From NCBI GenBank assembly GCA_015680685.1, contig MNCI01035832.1, forward strand, positions 481,223 to 507,775: a stretch of DNA of 26,553 bases, in the 5' to 3' direction. The position numbers and the translations under genes were made by a program. Numbering within the stretch: position 1 is the stretch's first letter; every line of letters starts with the position of its first letter. Below are positions 18,831-26,553 of the stretch, in pieces. The notes beneath the pieces are model-generated. The model had not been told where the DNA came from. It searched no databases and was given only the letters and a program-made list of their open reading frames with translations. The DNA is from Gnetum montanum. Lineage: Eukaryota > Streptophyta > Gnetopsida > Gnetales > Gnetaceae.

Positions 18831-20068
18831 TATGATAACATTAAAGCTTATTTACAGCATGGCAAACCCCCAGGTGGATTGACATTGGCTCAAAGAGATG
18901 CAATCCGCAAATGCGCTCTGCAATACATGCTCATGGGAAATGATGCCCTGTGCCAACGATCCTACGATGAGATATTGCTAGTATGCGTGGGTGGTAAGCA
19001 GGCACAAAAGGTAGTTAATGAGGTTCATGAAGGGTTGTGTGGTGGACACATAGCACCCAGGGCTATGGCTGTGAAAATTAGATGCCTAGGGTACTATTGG
19101 CCCTACATGGAGTGTGACTACTTGTCGAAAGTCAAGACATGTAACACATGCCAGAGATATGCAAACCTCATACACATAGCACCTACAGACCTTCACCCAA
19201 CCCAAATTACATGCCCTTCCAATGATGGGGACTAGACCTCATAGGGCCTATCATGCCTAAGTCCTTCGCAGGGCATAGCTTTATTATCACTGCCACAGAG
19301 TATTTTACCAAGTGGGTGGAAGCTATTCCCCTGAGAAAAATGATGTCTCAACAAATCTACCATTTCATCCTCGATAACATCATAACTAGGTTTGGACTCC
19401 CGATAACTATTGTGACCAACAATGGACCATAATTTAGCAGTATGGAAACCCGAACCTTTTGTAGCAACCTAGACATTAAACAATCATTTTCTTCCCCTTA
19501 TTATCTATAGGCGAATGGGTAGGTGGAGGCTACAAATAAGTCCATCATCAACTTACTAAAGTGGATGCTTAACAATAGCAAGAGGTGATGACATGAGCAA
19601 ATACTCTACATCCTCTAGGCCTATCGAACGACTTGCAGAACTACGATGAGTAAGATCCCTTATAGTCTTGTTTATGGATCTGAAGCTATATTGCCTCTTG
19701 AGTTGCAGGTACCCTCACTTCGGATGATCCTGTCTGATGCCATAAGCAAAGCCCAGAATAATGAATCATGGACCATCGATCTCAACTCGATGGAGGAGGA
19801 ACACGTGCAGATGCTGAGATGAATCAAGCACTACCAGAACAAATAACAGCAGAAGCACTAAGCAAACCCACATCGACGGCCAATGCAGAAGGGAGACCTC
19901 ATCCTCAAGGCTATCCATGAGCACGTAAGTAAGTTCTCAGCCAACTGGAAAGGTTCTTACATGGTTGCTAAATCCTTTAGGAATGGAGCCTTCAAGCTGG
20001 TAGACATGGACAACAACGAGTTCACCAACCTAGTGAACCACACATACCTTAAGCCATACTACATTTGA
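18831..20068 (+). pseudogene. pol: pol: integrase, second catalytic Asp lost
   Basis: Integrase joins the DNA copy to host DNA. The zinc-binding H-H-C-C domain is seen as VHEGLCGGH and CNTCQRY (about 19022-19160). A frameshift near 19220 leads into the core: GLDLIGPI with the first Asp at 19235-19237, ATEYFTKWVEAIPL, VTNNGP where DNG is usual (Asp to Asn at 19418-19420), and VEATNK with Glu at 19526-19528. The second and third catalytic positions have 35 residues between them, as in DD35E. Stops are scattered at 19430, 19510, 19519, 19585 and further on. The C-terminal SH3-like part is clean: GDLILKAIHEHVSKF, NWKGSYMVAKSFRNGAFKL, HTYLKPYYI, then TGA. The core is inactive. Confidence 0.92.
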
Positions 20069-20092
20069 AGTGCAACGACAACAATAAGCACT

Positions 20093-20337
20093 GTCCGCTA
20101 TGAAGATAAACTAGCAGTCACACTAGGCAGTGTTTGCCACGATGATAAACTCGCAGCAACCGTCTGCCACAAAGTAAAATTGGCACTGTTAGTCCACTAT
20201 GACTATAAACTGGCATTGCACGTCCACTATGATGTAAAACTAGCATGTACGGTCTGCTAAGACCTTAAACTAGCACAGCAGTCCGTTGGGATCCTAAACC
20301 AGCACACAATCTACCAAAACCTTAAATTGGATTTGCA
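20093..20337 (+). repeat. ~30-bp tandem repeat array in the 3' UTR
   Basis: About eight units of the form GTCYRCYAYGAYNNTAAACT plus a GCA-containing tail start at 20093, 20130, 20162, 20192, 20222, 20252, 20281 and 20309. Units are 28-37 bp and diverged. The array follows the integrase stop by 24 bp. Tat elements are known to carry variable tandem repeats in this region, which can seed satellites. Confidence 0.85.
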
Positions 20338-20540
20338 TCACGTGCTCAACATGCACCACCACCAAATACACATCGAACGAAGGGGCATGATACCGATGCG
20401 TGGGTGGGACGTTGCAGCTCCAAGACATAGTTCTCAACAAAAGGAGAATGCAGTTCGAGGCATATGCGCCGCCACCCTCAGTGTCATGCTAACCCTTCAA
20501 ATATGTCGAATGATGTCACATAGGCCCTTCGAACCTACCA

Positions 20541-20858
20541 TTGCCACGACCCATCACCCTAACGGTAGTTCCTGGGCTTATTCCCACTTTTGAGGTGTTG
20601 ATAGTATTGTGGCCTAGCCGCAATATTGTTTCTCTTCAGTTCCCCACCAAGGTTTTAGCTCATGCAATGTTCAGCTATGTGGTAGCTGATCCCATAGCTG
20701 AACTGAGCATGCATTTCTTTGGTGGGGATTCCAGTGCATCCGCATCCACAACAACCCCCGATGCCTTGGAAATCAGCTCCCCCGCACTAGCGCTGCCAAG
20801 ACCGCTGTTGGCCTCCCTGCTTTGGGCATCTCACACTAGCAACGATGCCCAAGAGTAA
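20541..20858 (+). CDS. possible extra ORF downstream of pol, unknown
   Basis: A 105-codon frame on the sense strand begins MPRPITLTVVPGLIPTFEVL, has a middle like LQFPTKVLAHAMFSYVVADP and ends in a Ser/Thr/Ala/Leu-rich tail. It overlaps the end of another open frame (20327-20593). In an element whose gag and pol are full of stops, an open stretch of this length is slightly unusual. Some Tat elements have extra ORFs between pol and the 3' LTR. No motif is recognised and chance is quite possible. Confidence 0.25.
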   Translation: MPRPITLTVVPGLIPTFEVLIVLWPSRNIVSLQFPTKVLAHAMFSYVVADPIAELSMHFFGGDSSASASTTTPDALEISSPALALPRPLLASLLWASHTSNDAQE

Positions 20859-21328
20859 CAACAATGCTAGCAGCCAACAAAACCTTGTCCTTGCAAGTGC
20901 ATCTAGCTACAACAGCAAACATTATAGCGTTGTGAAGTGAGTGCCTCAACTAGCTCAACTACTTCAGAGTGCAAATTCCAGCACGCGCGTAACACAGCTC
21001 GCCGTGCGAAAGGCTGCAGTAGGCAAGTCAGAGCCCTCCATGGATGTAACGTAACTCATCTTGCAGAGGGAACACCTACCTACAGGAGGTTGAAGAACAA
21101 CGCCAACCAAAGATGAAAATGCAAACGAGCCCCTCAGAGCACTCCGACGAGGGACTCAGCTAAACATCATCTTTGCTCTCTGCCTTAACCATCGCAAAAC
21201 TAATGCAACACTCTTAAACATGGCCAAGCGACATCTCAACACTCAACAAGCGACAACCTTCATTTCGCCTACTGTGTTGTTTCGTATTCTTTGCCGACGT
21301 TCATCGAGCCTATTCTCTAGACGTCGAC
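20859..21328 (+). other. remaining 3' UTR
   Basis: About 470 bp without open frames of note lie between the possible extra ORF and the polypurine tract. It is less AT-rich than the flanks. No repeat or structure stands out. Confidence 0.6.
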
Positions 21329-21337
21329 AAAGAGGGG
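21329..21337 (+). other. polypurine tract
   Basis: AAAGAGGGG is followed by CTAA and then the 3' LTR at 21342. A purine run ending in G4 just before the LTR is the plus-strand primer in Ty3/gypsy elements. The CTAA spacer is a common form. Confidence 0.85.
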
Positions 21338-21675
21338 CTAATGAAACACCCTAAAAAATGCTGGGTCATCCTTGCTTCACCAGGATCTTGTAGTCCACAC
21401 AGCACGATGATAGTTCATTGGGAGAAGAATGTTCTGAGTCTAGGTTGGCCAGTTCAAAAAATTTTCTACTTTGAGCATGGATAGGTTTTGTACCATCTTT
21501 CCCACCCACCAAAGTAGCCTAAATAGCTAGTAGCCTACTCAGGAACAGTGTGCAGAATCAGCGGTAGCATCCTGGGTGTGCAAGAAATAGTTCGGCAAGT
21601 TTTCTAGGTTACGAAGCCTGCTACGCTACGTAGAAAACTTCAGAAGAAGATGGTAGAACGAAGTGCTATGCTACG

Positions 21676-21683
21676 TGACGTCA
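21676..21683. promoter_or_regulatory. TGACGTCA bZIP/CRE-like site, 3' LTR
   Basis: This is the counterpart of the site at 5194-5201. Here the context is ACGTGACGTCAC, giving two overlapping ACGT cores. Confidence 0.45.
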
Positions 21684-21940
21684 CACAGCATAGCACGACA
21701 ACGACTTCACTACCTACTCCCCTCGCCCAATTTCGAGTTTTGCAGTGATGTCCTTTTTTTTTCAGGAAGCGACGGACCATGTCTATTGCTACGCTACACT
21801 GAGCTACATGGCACAGCAAGGCATAGCAATCCTACGGAAGAGATAGAAGGCAGTTCAAAAGGCAGAGTCAATAGAGTTTGCAAGACTTGCACTACAGGAG
21901 AAAGTTTGCAAATCAGCAAAACTCTTGTGACTAAGGCAAG

Positions 21941-21966
21941 TTGCTACGCTATGCATAGCGTAGCAA
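21941..21966. repeat. 26-bp perfect palindrome in 3' LTR
   Basis: The half-site TTGCTACGCTATG is followed by its exact complement, centred on ATGCAT instead of the ACGT in the 5' LTR. The outer TTGCTA/TAGCAA is shared between LTRs, while the inside differs in several paired positions and by 2 bp in length. Confidence 0.85.
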
Positions 21967-22280
21967 GCATGTAACAGACAGCAGAACGTGCGACAAGGTG
22001 GTACGCTATGCCAAGCATGCTATGTCACAAAGCACAACGAGGCATGTAGGTGGTTGTGCAACATCAATGCACTCCACCTAATCAGACCATTGGCATGCAT
22101 CCCCAGATGCTAACGGTGCAATTACGACATGGTAGGATCATAGTTATTGCATGGCAGGTTCGCATTGCAATGGCCTTGTAGGCCCAATGGTCATAGATGA
22201 CTCTAGTGATGCCAGTAAGACAAGGCAAGATTGTGGCACATATCATTCAAAAACTGCCCCTTTCCAGTTACCTTCGGTCC

Positions 22281-22288
22281 TATAAATA
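22281..22288 (+). promoter_or_regulatory. TATA box of the 3' LTR
   Basis: TATAAATA at offset 939 from the LTR start, unchanged from the 5' copy. Transcription from here would read out into the flank at 23052. Confidence 0.7.
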
Positions 22289-23051
22289 TCCCAGCAAACA
22301 GCATATAATAGGTGGGAAATTTTTAGAGGTACTCAAAATTTGGAAAAGTCCACAACCTTTAAAGTTGACAATTGCAAAAGAATTCGCATCTTTCTTGAAG
22401 CAAATAGCTTCCAAGTGGTGGGAACTTTGAAATTCTAAAACAAAGATCTCCCTTCTCTCCAGCATTGTAATATCAAAGTCATTTGTCTAAAGCTATAAAT
22501 AGCGACCTCTCTTGACTGGCAAGAGGTCCCTGTCTCTGTTCTACCACCTTGGTAGAGCCCCATATTGTTTGTACGTGAACACGCGTCCAAGCGCATAGCT
22601 CTTTTTGCTCGGCACGTCCTAGTTACTCTTGGGATTTCTGTACTCCATCATGCTATGTAGCCAATTGTATCCACCTTGACAGGATGAGTTTGTAGCTCTA
22701 GAGCAATGCATGTTTCTAACCATACTTTACTTTATTTCCCATTTACTATCTCGTTTCTTTGCATTATTTTCTATTTTGTTCACTTTTAAGCATTATTTCG
22801 TATTACTGTTACATTTTTACAGTTTCTCTCCTGCTTTATTTACCCATAAGCATTATCTCGCATTTCACATTATTTATGTTGCAAAAGGCTATATTGATGC
22901 TGATGTAAGTCCCTGTCTGATCGACCAGACCGTTTAGGGCACCCCGTGTCCGCACACACCCAGCACTGCCCTCCTGCGGATACGAGGTTGGAACTGTCGC
23001 GTCTGTCGACCCCCGGCGTTCTTCCAGCCGCCTACGTTTTCGGTTGCTACA

Positions 23052-23056
23052 ATGGG
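23052..23056. repeat. target-site duplication, right copy
   Basis: ATGGG follows the terminal CA of the 3' LTR and pairs with GTGGG at 4852-4856. Confidence 0.8.
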
Positions 23057-23159
23057 TACTCAAACAATGTGTGGATTTTCTATGCCACCATCAAAGTATT
23101 ATTAGCATTATACCAACTTAACCATGATGAGTATGAGTTTCAACAAGGCCCTACATGGG

Positions 23160-24728
23160 GAAAAAATATCACAACCACTTAGGATTTCTTAACAAGTTTG
23201 CAAAACATCATAGTTATGGGTGAAATTAGCCCCTGTAAAAAACTCTAAACTATTCATCCAAATTTGTTCAAGAATTCCACAACAACATCATTACAATTAT
23301 TATAGCCATCATGCATTATAGCCAAAAAATCATGCCTTAGTATAAAACCATATCGGCATAGAAATAGCCTTAAAACTTAGAAAAAAACTATAGAGAAAAA
23401 GAATCTTACTAAAATAGTAAAATATTTTCATTTCTCATGAAAATGAAATTAGAGCATAGTTAACATCATTTGGCATCCCTAGATGCATGGGCCATTAATA
23501 ATAAAAATTTCTAAGCACTTCCATGCTACCCATCCGTAAGGGGTACATTGTTAAAACCAAGAAAAACCGCTACGCATGTGACCATATAGGAAAATATTTG
23601 AAAAATTAACCATAGCTCCAAATTTGATGATTCTAGCACCATTGAAATCTTGAAATCATGAGCTCCATGGCCATGACTAGAAACTCTGAAAATTCTTAGA
23701 GGACTTGAAAGAAAATGAAGCAAACCTAGTAGTAACCTTATCATTGTAAAAAAAAATCCTAAATCACACAACCATAGTAAAAAAAATTTGTTTAAATTCT
23801 GATTTTAGTGATTCCACCACAGAAGGAATTCTGAAATCTTGAAATTTTCAATCGTAATCAAGAAAGCCAAAAAGTTATAGAAATTTTAGTAGAAAAGATG
23901 AGAAATCAAGTAGTAACCTAGCCATCATCTCAGAATCCCTTTTTGCATGACTTTAGTAAAAAATTCATCAAAATTTGTTCGAACTTCAAATAGAGTGATT
24001 CCACCTCCATTGAAAAGATTAAGACAAAATCTACATAGCCATAACCAAAAAATAGTCAAAACCTTTGCCATTTCTTTGTAAAACAAATTCATAGCTTTAC
24101 ATGAAATTCTAAAAAATGGCACAAAACCTAATTGCACAACCTAACTAAAATGGCTATAGATTTGTCATTATAGATCCAAATCAAATCATACCATAGCCAT
24201 AGAAAACCTTAAACATAGATCTATAAGTCCATAACCTTAGGTTGCAATAATATTTAGCCATTTTATTAATAAAAAATTCCTAAGTTTTCTTGCTTTTTAC
24301 ATCAAGAACATTTAAAAAACACCTAAAATTCATAAAACCTAATTTTATTTCACCTAGAATTAAAGTCAAAACAATCATGGAACCTTAAAACCACATAAAA
24401 ACCATCAAAATAGAGAATGTAATTTTGTCAAAATTTTATTTTGACAAATATCTAATCCTAGATCTAACAAAAATGGCTTCATCCCCAAAACTAATGAAAA
24501 AGCACATAAAATAACAAAACCTAATTTTAGAAATCAAATCTACCAAAGCAAAAATAACAAAATAACCATAGATATACATACAAAAAACCAAGATATGAGG
24601 TGGGATTTTGTTATAATTTCATTCTACCCACTTCCTTAGCATATATTTGACAAAAATGAGCCCATCCTAACTAGGAAAACTATGAAAATGTCTAAGAAAT
24701 TGGAGGGAAAAAACTAGAGATGGCCTAC
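23160..24728. other. AT-rich stretch, probable intron
   Basis: Strongly A/T-biased with many short A-runs and no open frame of note on either strand. It reads as intronic sequence of the flank gene on the - strand. No mobile-element boundary was seen. Confidence 0.4.
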
Positions 24729-24850
24729 CTCAAAGTGGCCATGTAAGATGCTTGGATTGAGATCAGCCTAGGAAGTTTGGAGATGTTCCTAGCAATCTCA
24801 TATGCCTTTTGAATCCTTGGATTCTTGCTCTTACCTCCACACTTCTTCAT
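24729..24850 (-). pseudogene. possible first exon of the flank gene
   Basis: ATG at 24850-24848 opens a 122-nt stretch without stops, reading MKKCGGKSKNPRIQKAYEIA and then RNISKLPRLIS, to a donor TTGAG|GTAGGC at 24729. Its two-base overhang would join the RALLKL piece near 23155 in frame. The peptide is basic and does not resemble exon 1 of the cargo gene. Confidence 0.4.
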
Positions 24851-25650
24851 CCTTCTAAGACTAATGCTAAGGAAGTTAAAAAAGGGATTGAAGTATCTAC
24901 ATTAGCTGGGGAAGAGATATGATGTTTCCATGCTATGGATGGATAGAATTTATAGAAAAAATATCTATTGGAGCTCTCTTCCAATGTGTTGTTTGCTAAG
25001 ATTGAAGTTATGATTGAAACTTGCAAAAAGTTTAACATAAGAACCAAATCAAAACCTAAATGCCTACTCCTAAGCCCTTGTTGCTAATTTTGTGTAGTGG
25101 AACACAAAGTAAATTGAATTACAAGGGGGGAGGGATGTCTTTTTTTGTGATAGGAATGGTGAGAGATAAGTGAAATTTTCAAATTTTCAAATTTTGGGTA
25201 GTGGGCCCCACCATACGCCCTTACTCTTGTTTAAGAAACTCTATCAACACTAGGGCTTTAACCCCTTAAACATCTAAAACCATGATTAAGCCTTAATTAC
25301 CATGAATTCAAGCTAGGCTACATGGATATAGCAAGGATGCATGCTTTCCACCTTTTAAAACCCTTAAAACCTAACTTCTTTTCCATTTTTGGCAGCTGTA
25401 ACCTACCTCATCCAACCCAAGGCTCTAAAAGGCAGCTAGATCTAGTCAAAGCTAGACATTTTGGACTTCCACACTAGGGAAACACTACCAAATGTGGAAA
25501 AAATTAGGTAACATCCATACTTTCCCCCATGATCCATGTAGCCCAAATTTGATCCCTAGAGTGGGCCCACATAACCTAGAATCTCTATAGTTACCTCTAA
25601 CAGCCATGAAACCTTATGAAATTTGCTCAAAAGTGCTCGAAACCTTAGGA
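24851..25650. other. AT-rich stretch, no gene recognised
   Basis: This would be the region upstream of the possible first exon. It contains a small AAATTTTC repeat near 25168-25192 and short open frames only. No convincing TATA box could be singled out in such AT-rich DNA. Confidence 0.4.
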
Positions 25651-25659
25651 TTTGGTGAA

Positions 25660-26440
25660 TCCACTCTAAGGAATGCCTCATCCATGCTAGGTAGTGTGGA
25701 TCTAGTGTGGATGGATGGGGGGGATGACCAAAACTTCCAAAATTAACTACCTAGTAGCCATTTTTCAAATCTAACACTCCTTGACAACCTTCAATAGCCT
25801 ATGTTTATCTTGAAATAAGTTAATTTTGTACCCATATAATTCTCCATTCTGGTGAATCCTCCCTCCATGCTACCTAGCTTAGAGCTAGCATGGAAGCCCA
25901 TGGGGTATGCAATAAAACCAAAAAATAGCCTAATAACTTACCCTGGTAACCTCTAGACCATACCAAAAATTTCTAGAGCCTCCAAGTGGTCCAAAATTAA
26001 TTTAAAAAAGCACAAAATTGCATTCCCCTTCTATCCATGCTAAGGTCACCATGAATAGTGTGGAGAAAGGGGGGTTGATTGCATGAGGCACCTAGAAGCC
26101 TCCAAACTGGTGGATTTTGACACCAAATCTCAACAATTGACACTTGCAACCCTGAAGGTTGACATGACTAATTTATTAGCTATCAAAAGAGTCTAGATTT
26201 GACTTTTTTGATTCATCCACATTAGGGGAGACCTCATCCATGCTGGTCAGAATGGATCCAACATGGATGGAGATAGAAAGGTTCATGAGGGATCCTAGAT
26301 ACATCAAAACAATGACAAATTACCTTGTACTTGCACCAAAACCTTGTCAGCCCTTTTGGAAGCCACCAAACTTCTAGAAATCAAACAAATCAACCCCTTA
26401 AGGATTCTCCATGCTAGGAAGGATCCTATCCATGCTAAGT
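25660..26440. repeat. diverged ~185-bp repeat with TCCATGCTAG core
   Basis: A core like CTCATCCATGCTAGG, followed by a GTGTGGAT/ATGGATGG-type block and then an AAAACC/TTACC-rich tail, recurs near 25680, 25860, 26035, 26240 and 26410. Steps are about 170-205 bp. Several copies have an inverted partner (CTAGCATGGA, CATGGATGG) close by. The copies are well diverged. Confidence 0.5.
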
Positions 26441-26553
26441 GTTGACGACCGTTTGGGACGCGACCGCCAACGAGTGTCCTCGAATAGGATTTAGGTGCTT
26501 GCTGGTCTCTGGCAACACCAAGGCCTAGATACCTCCAAATAGACTCAGTAGTT
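26440..26553. mobile_element. possible edge of another repeat element
   Basis: At TGTTGACGACCG the composition changes from AT-rich, CpG-poor to CpG-containing sequence (GACGCGACCGCC, CCTCGAATAGG). An abrupt change beginning with TG could be the start of another LTR. Only 114 bp are visible, so this is tentative. Confidence 0.25.

Larger units (their letters stand above)
4857..23051 (+). mobile_element. Ty3/gypsy LTR retrotransposon, Tat lineage, 18.2 kb, degenerate
   Basis: The element is complete from LTR to LTR, with target duplication, primer site, gag, PR, RT, RNase H, second RNase H, integrase, polypurine tract and 3' LTR in that order. A second RNase H domain, integrase downstream of RT (gypsy order) and tandem repeats in the untranslated regions fit the plant Tat group. 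A probable intron between PR and RT recalls Ogre elements. It differs from classic Ogre in having a tRNA-Asn rather than tRNA-Arg primer site as I recall it, no extra sense ORF before gag, and a 4.4-kb antisense gene in the intron. Stops, frameshifts and a lost integrase residue mean it cannot move by itself. Confidence 0.95.
21342..23051 (+). repeat. 3' long terminal repeat (1710 bp)
   Basis: The repeat begins TGAAACACCC and ends GGTTGCTACA, with canonical TG...CA ends. It matches 4857-6566 along its length. Both copies measure 1710 bp in spite of small indels, so these cancel out. The open frames that appear in both LTRs are shadows of the shared sequence. Confidence 0.95.
23052..24850 (-). 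pseudogene. 5' part of the flank gene interrupted by the retrotransposon
   Basis: If the element is removed, the - strand sequence here joins that at 4856. Next to the element, about 23052-23155, an exon-like piece follows a CCATGTAG acceptor and contains RALLKLILIMVKLV and then several stops. It can be aligned loosely with the cargo exon 2 around ARDFLQ-FLLSHFSLMVW positions. A long AT-rich stretch follows (23160-24728), probably an intron. A possible first exon is at 24850-24729. Support is weaker than for the left part. Confidence 0.45.

Noticed and set aside
20093-20337. Regular ~30-bp repeats that might suggest a CRISPR array
   Set aside because: Units are directly adjoining and diverged, with no unique spacers, and lie in a plant retrotransposon 3' UTR.
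24847-25047. 66-codon - strand frame upstream of the possible flank first exon
   Set aside because: AT-rich, no motif; it ends just before the ATG at 24850 in another frame and looks like upstream non-coding DNA.

Overview
This window is nuclear DNA of a land plant, probably one with a large, repeat-rich genome. It is dominated by an 18.2-kb Ty3/gypsy LTR retrotransposon on the + strand (4857-23051), with intron-split, decayed host-type genes on the - strand. The element is assigned to the plant Tat lineage (Ogre and relatives). The reasons are a C-X2-H-X4-H-X4-C Gag knuckle, gag-PR-RT-RNase H-second RNase H-integrase order, a likely intron between protease and RT, and tandem repeats in the untranslated regions. 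The species cannot be named from sequence alone. No structural RNA gene, CRISPR array or intact protein-coding gene was found.

Layout. 1-1583 is AT-rich DNA with a small possible exon and a cluster of GATATC-centred palindromes. 1584-4856 is the 3' part of a degenerate multi-exon gene on the - strand. At 4857 the retrotransposon begins: 1710-bp LTR, primer site matching plant tRNA-Asn, a leader with six diverged repeats, gag, protease, then a 5.35-kb stretch with no sense coding. RT, two RNase H domains, integrase, a 3' UTR with about eight 30-bp repeats, polypurine tract and 1710-bp 3' LTR follow. The target duplication is GTGGG/ATGGG. 23052-24850 holds the 5' part of the interrupted host gene. 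24851-26553 is AT-rich with a diverged ~185-bp repeat and a possible new element edge at the far right.

The main result is inside the 5.35-kb gap between protease and RT. It has sense-strand splice sites in matching phase (11233 and 16587), so it can be read as an Ogre-like pol intron. On the opposite strand it carries a separate seven-exon gene (15698 down to 11336) with its own ATG, GT/AG junctions, a TATA-like box and a stop. By eye, the same gene family, exon by exon, is what lies in the left flank (1584-4736). So the retrotransposon carries an antisense cargo gene in its intron and has itself landed in a diverged paralogue of that cargo. Exon 2 of the cargo looks like an FCP1/NIF-type HAD phosphatase fold; the rest matches no family that I can name with confidence.

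Everything coding here is dead. gag-pol keeps one frame over long stretches but has many stops, mostly TAG/TGA/TAA where CAG/CGA/CAA is expected, plus frameshifts near 10.97, 17.68 and 19.22 kb, and integrase has lost its second catalytic Asp. By eye the LTRs differ at roughly one position in ten, so the insertion is old, while the two cargo-type genes differ far more and separated earlier. All alignments and identities quoted are by eye, with no search run.
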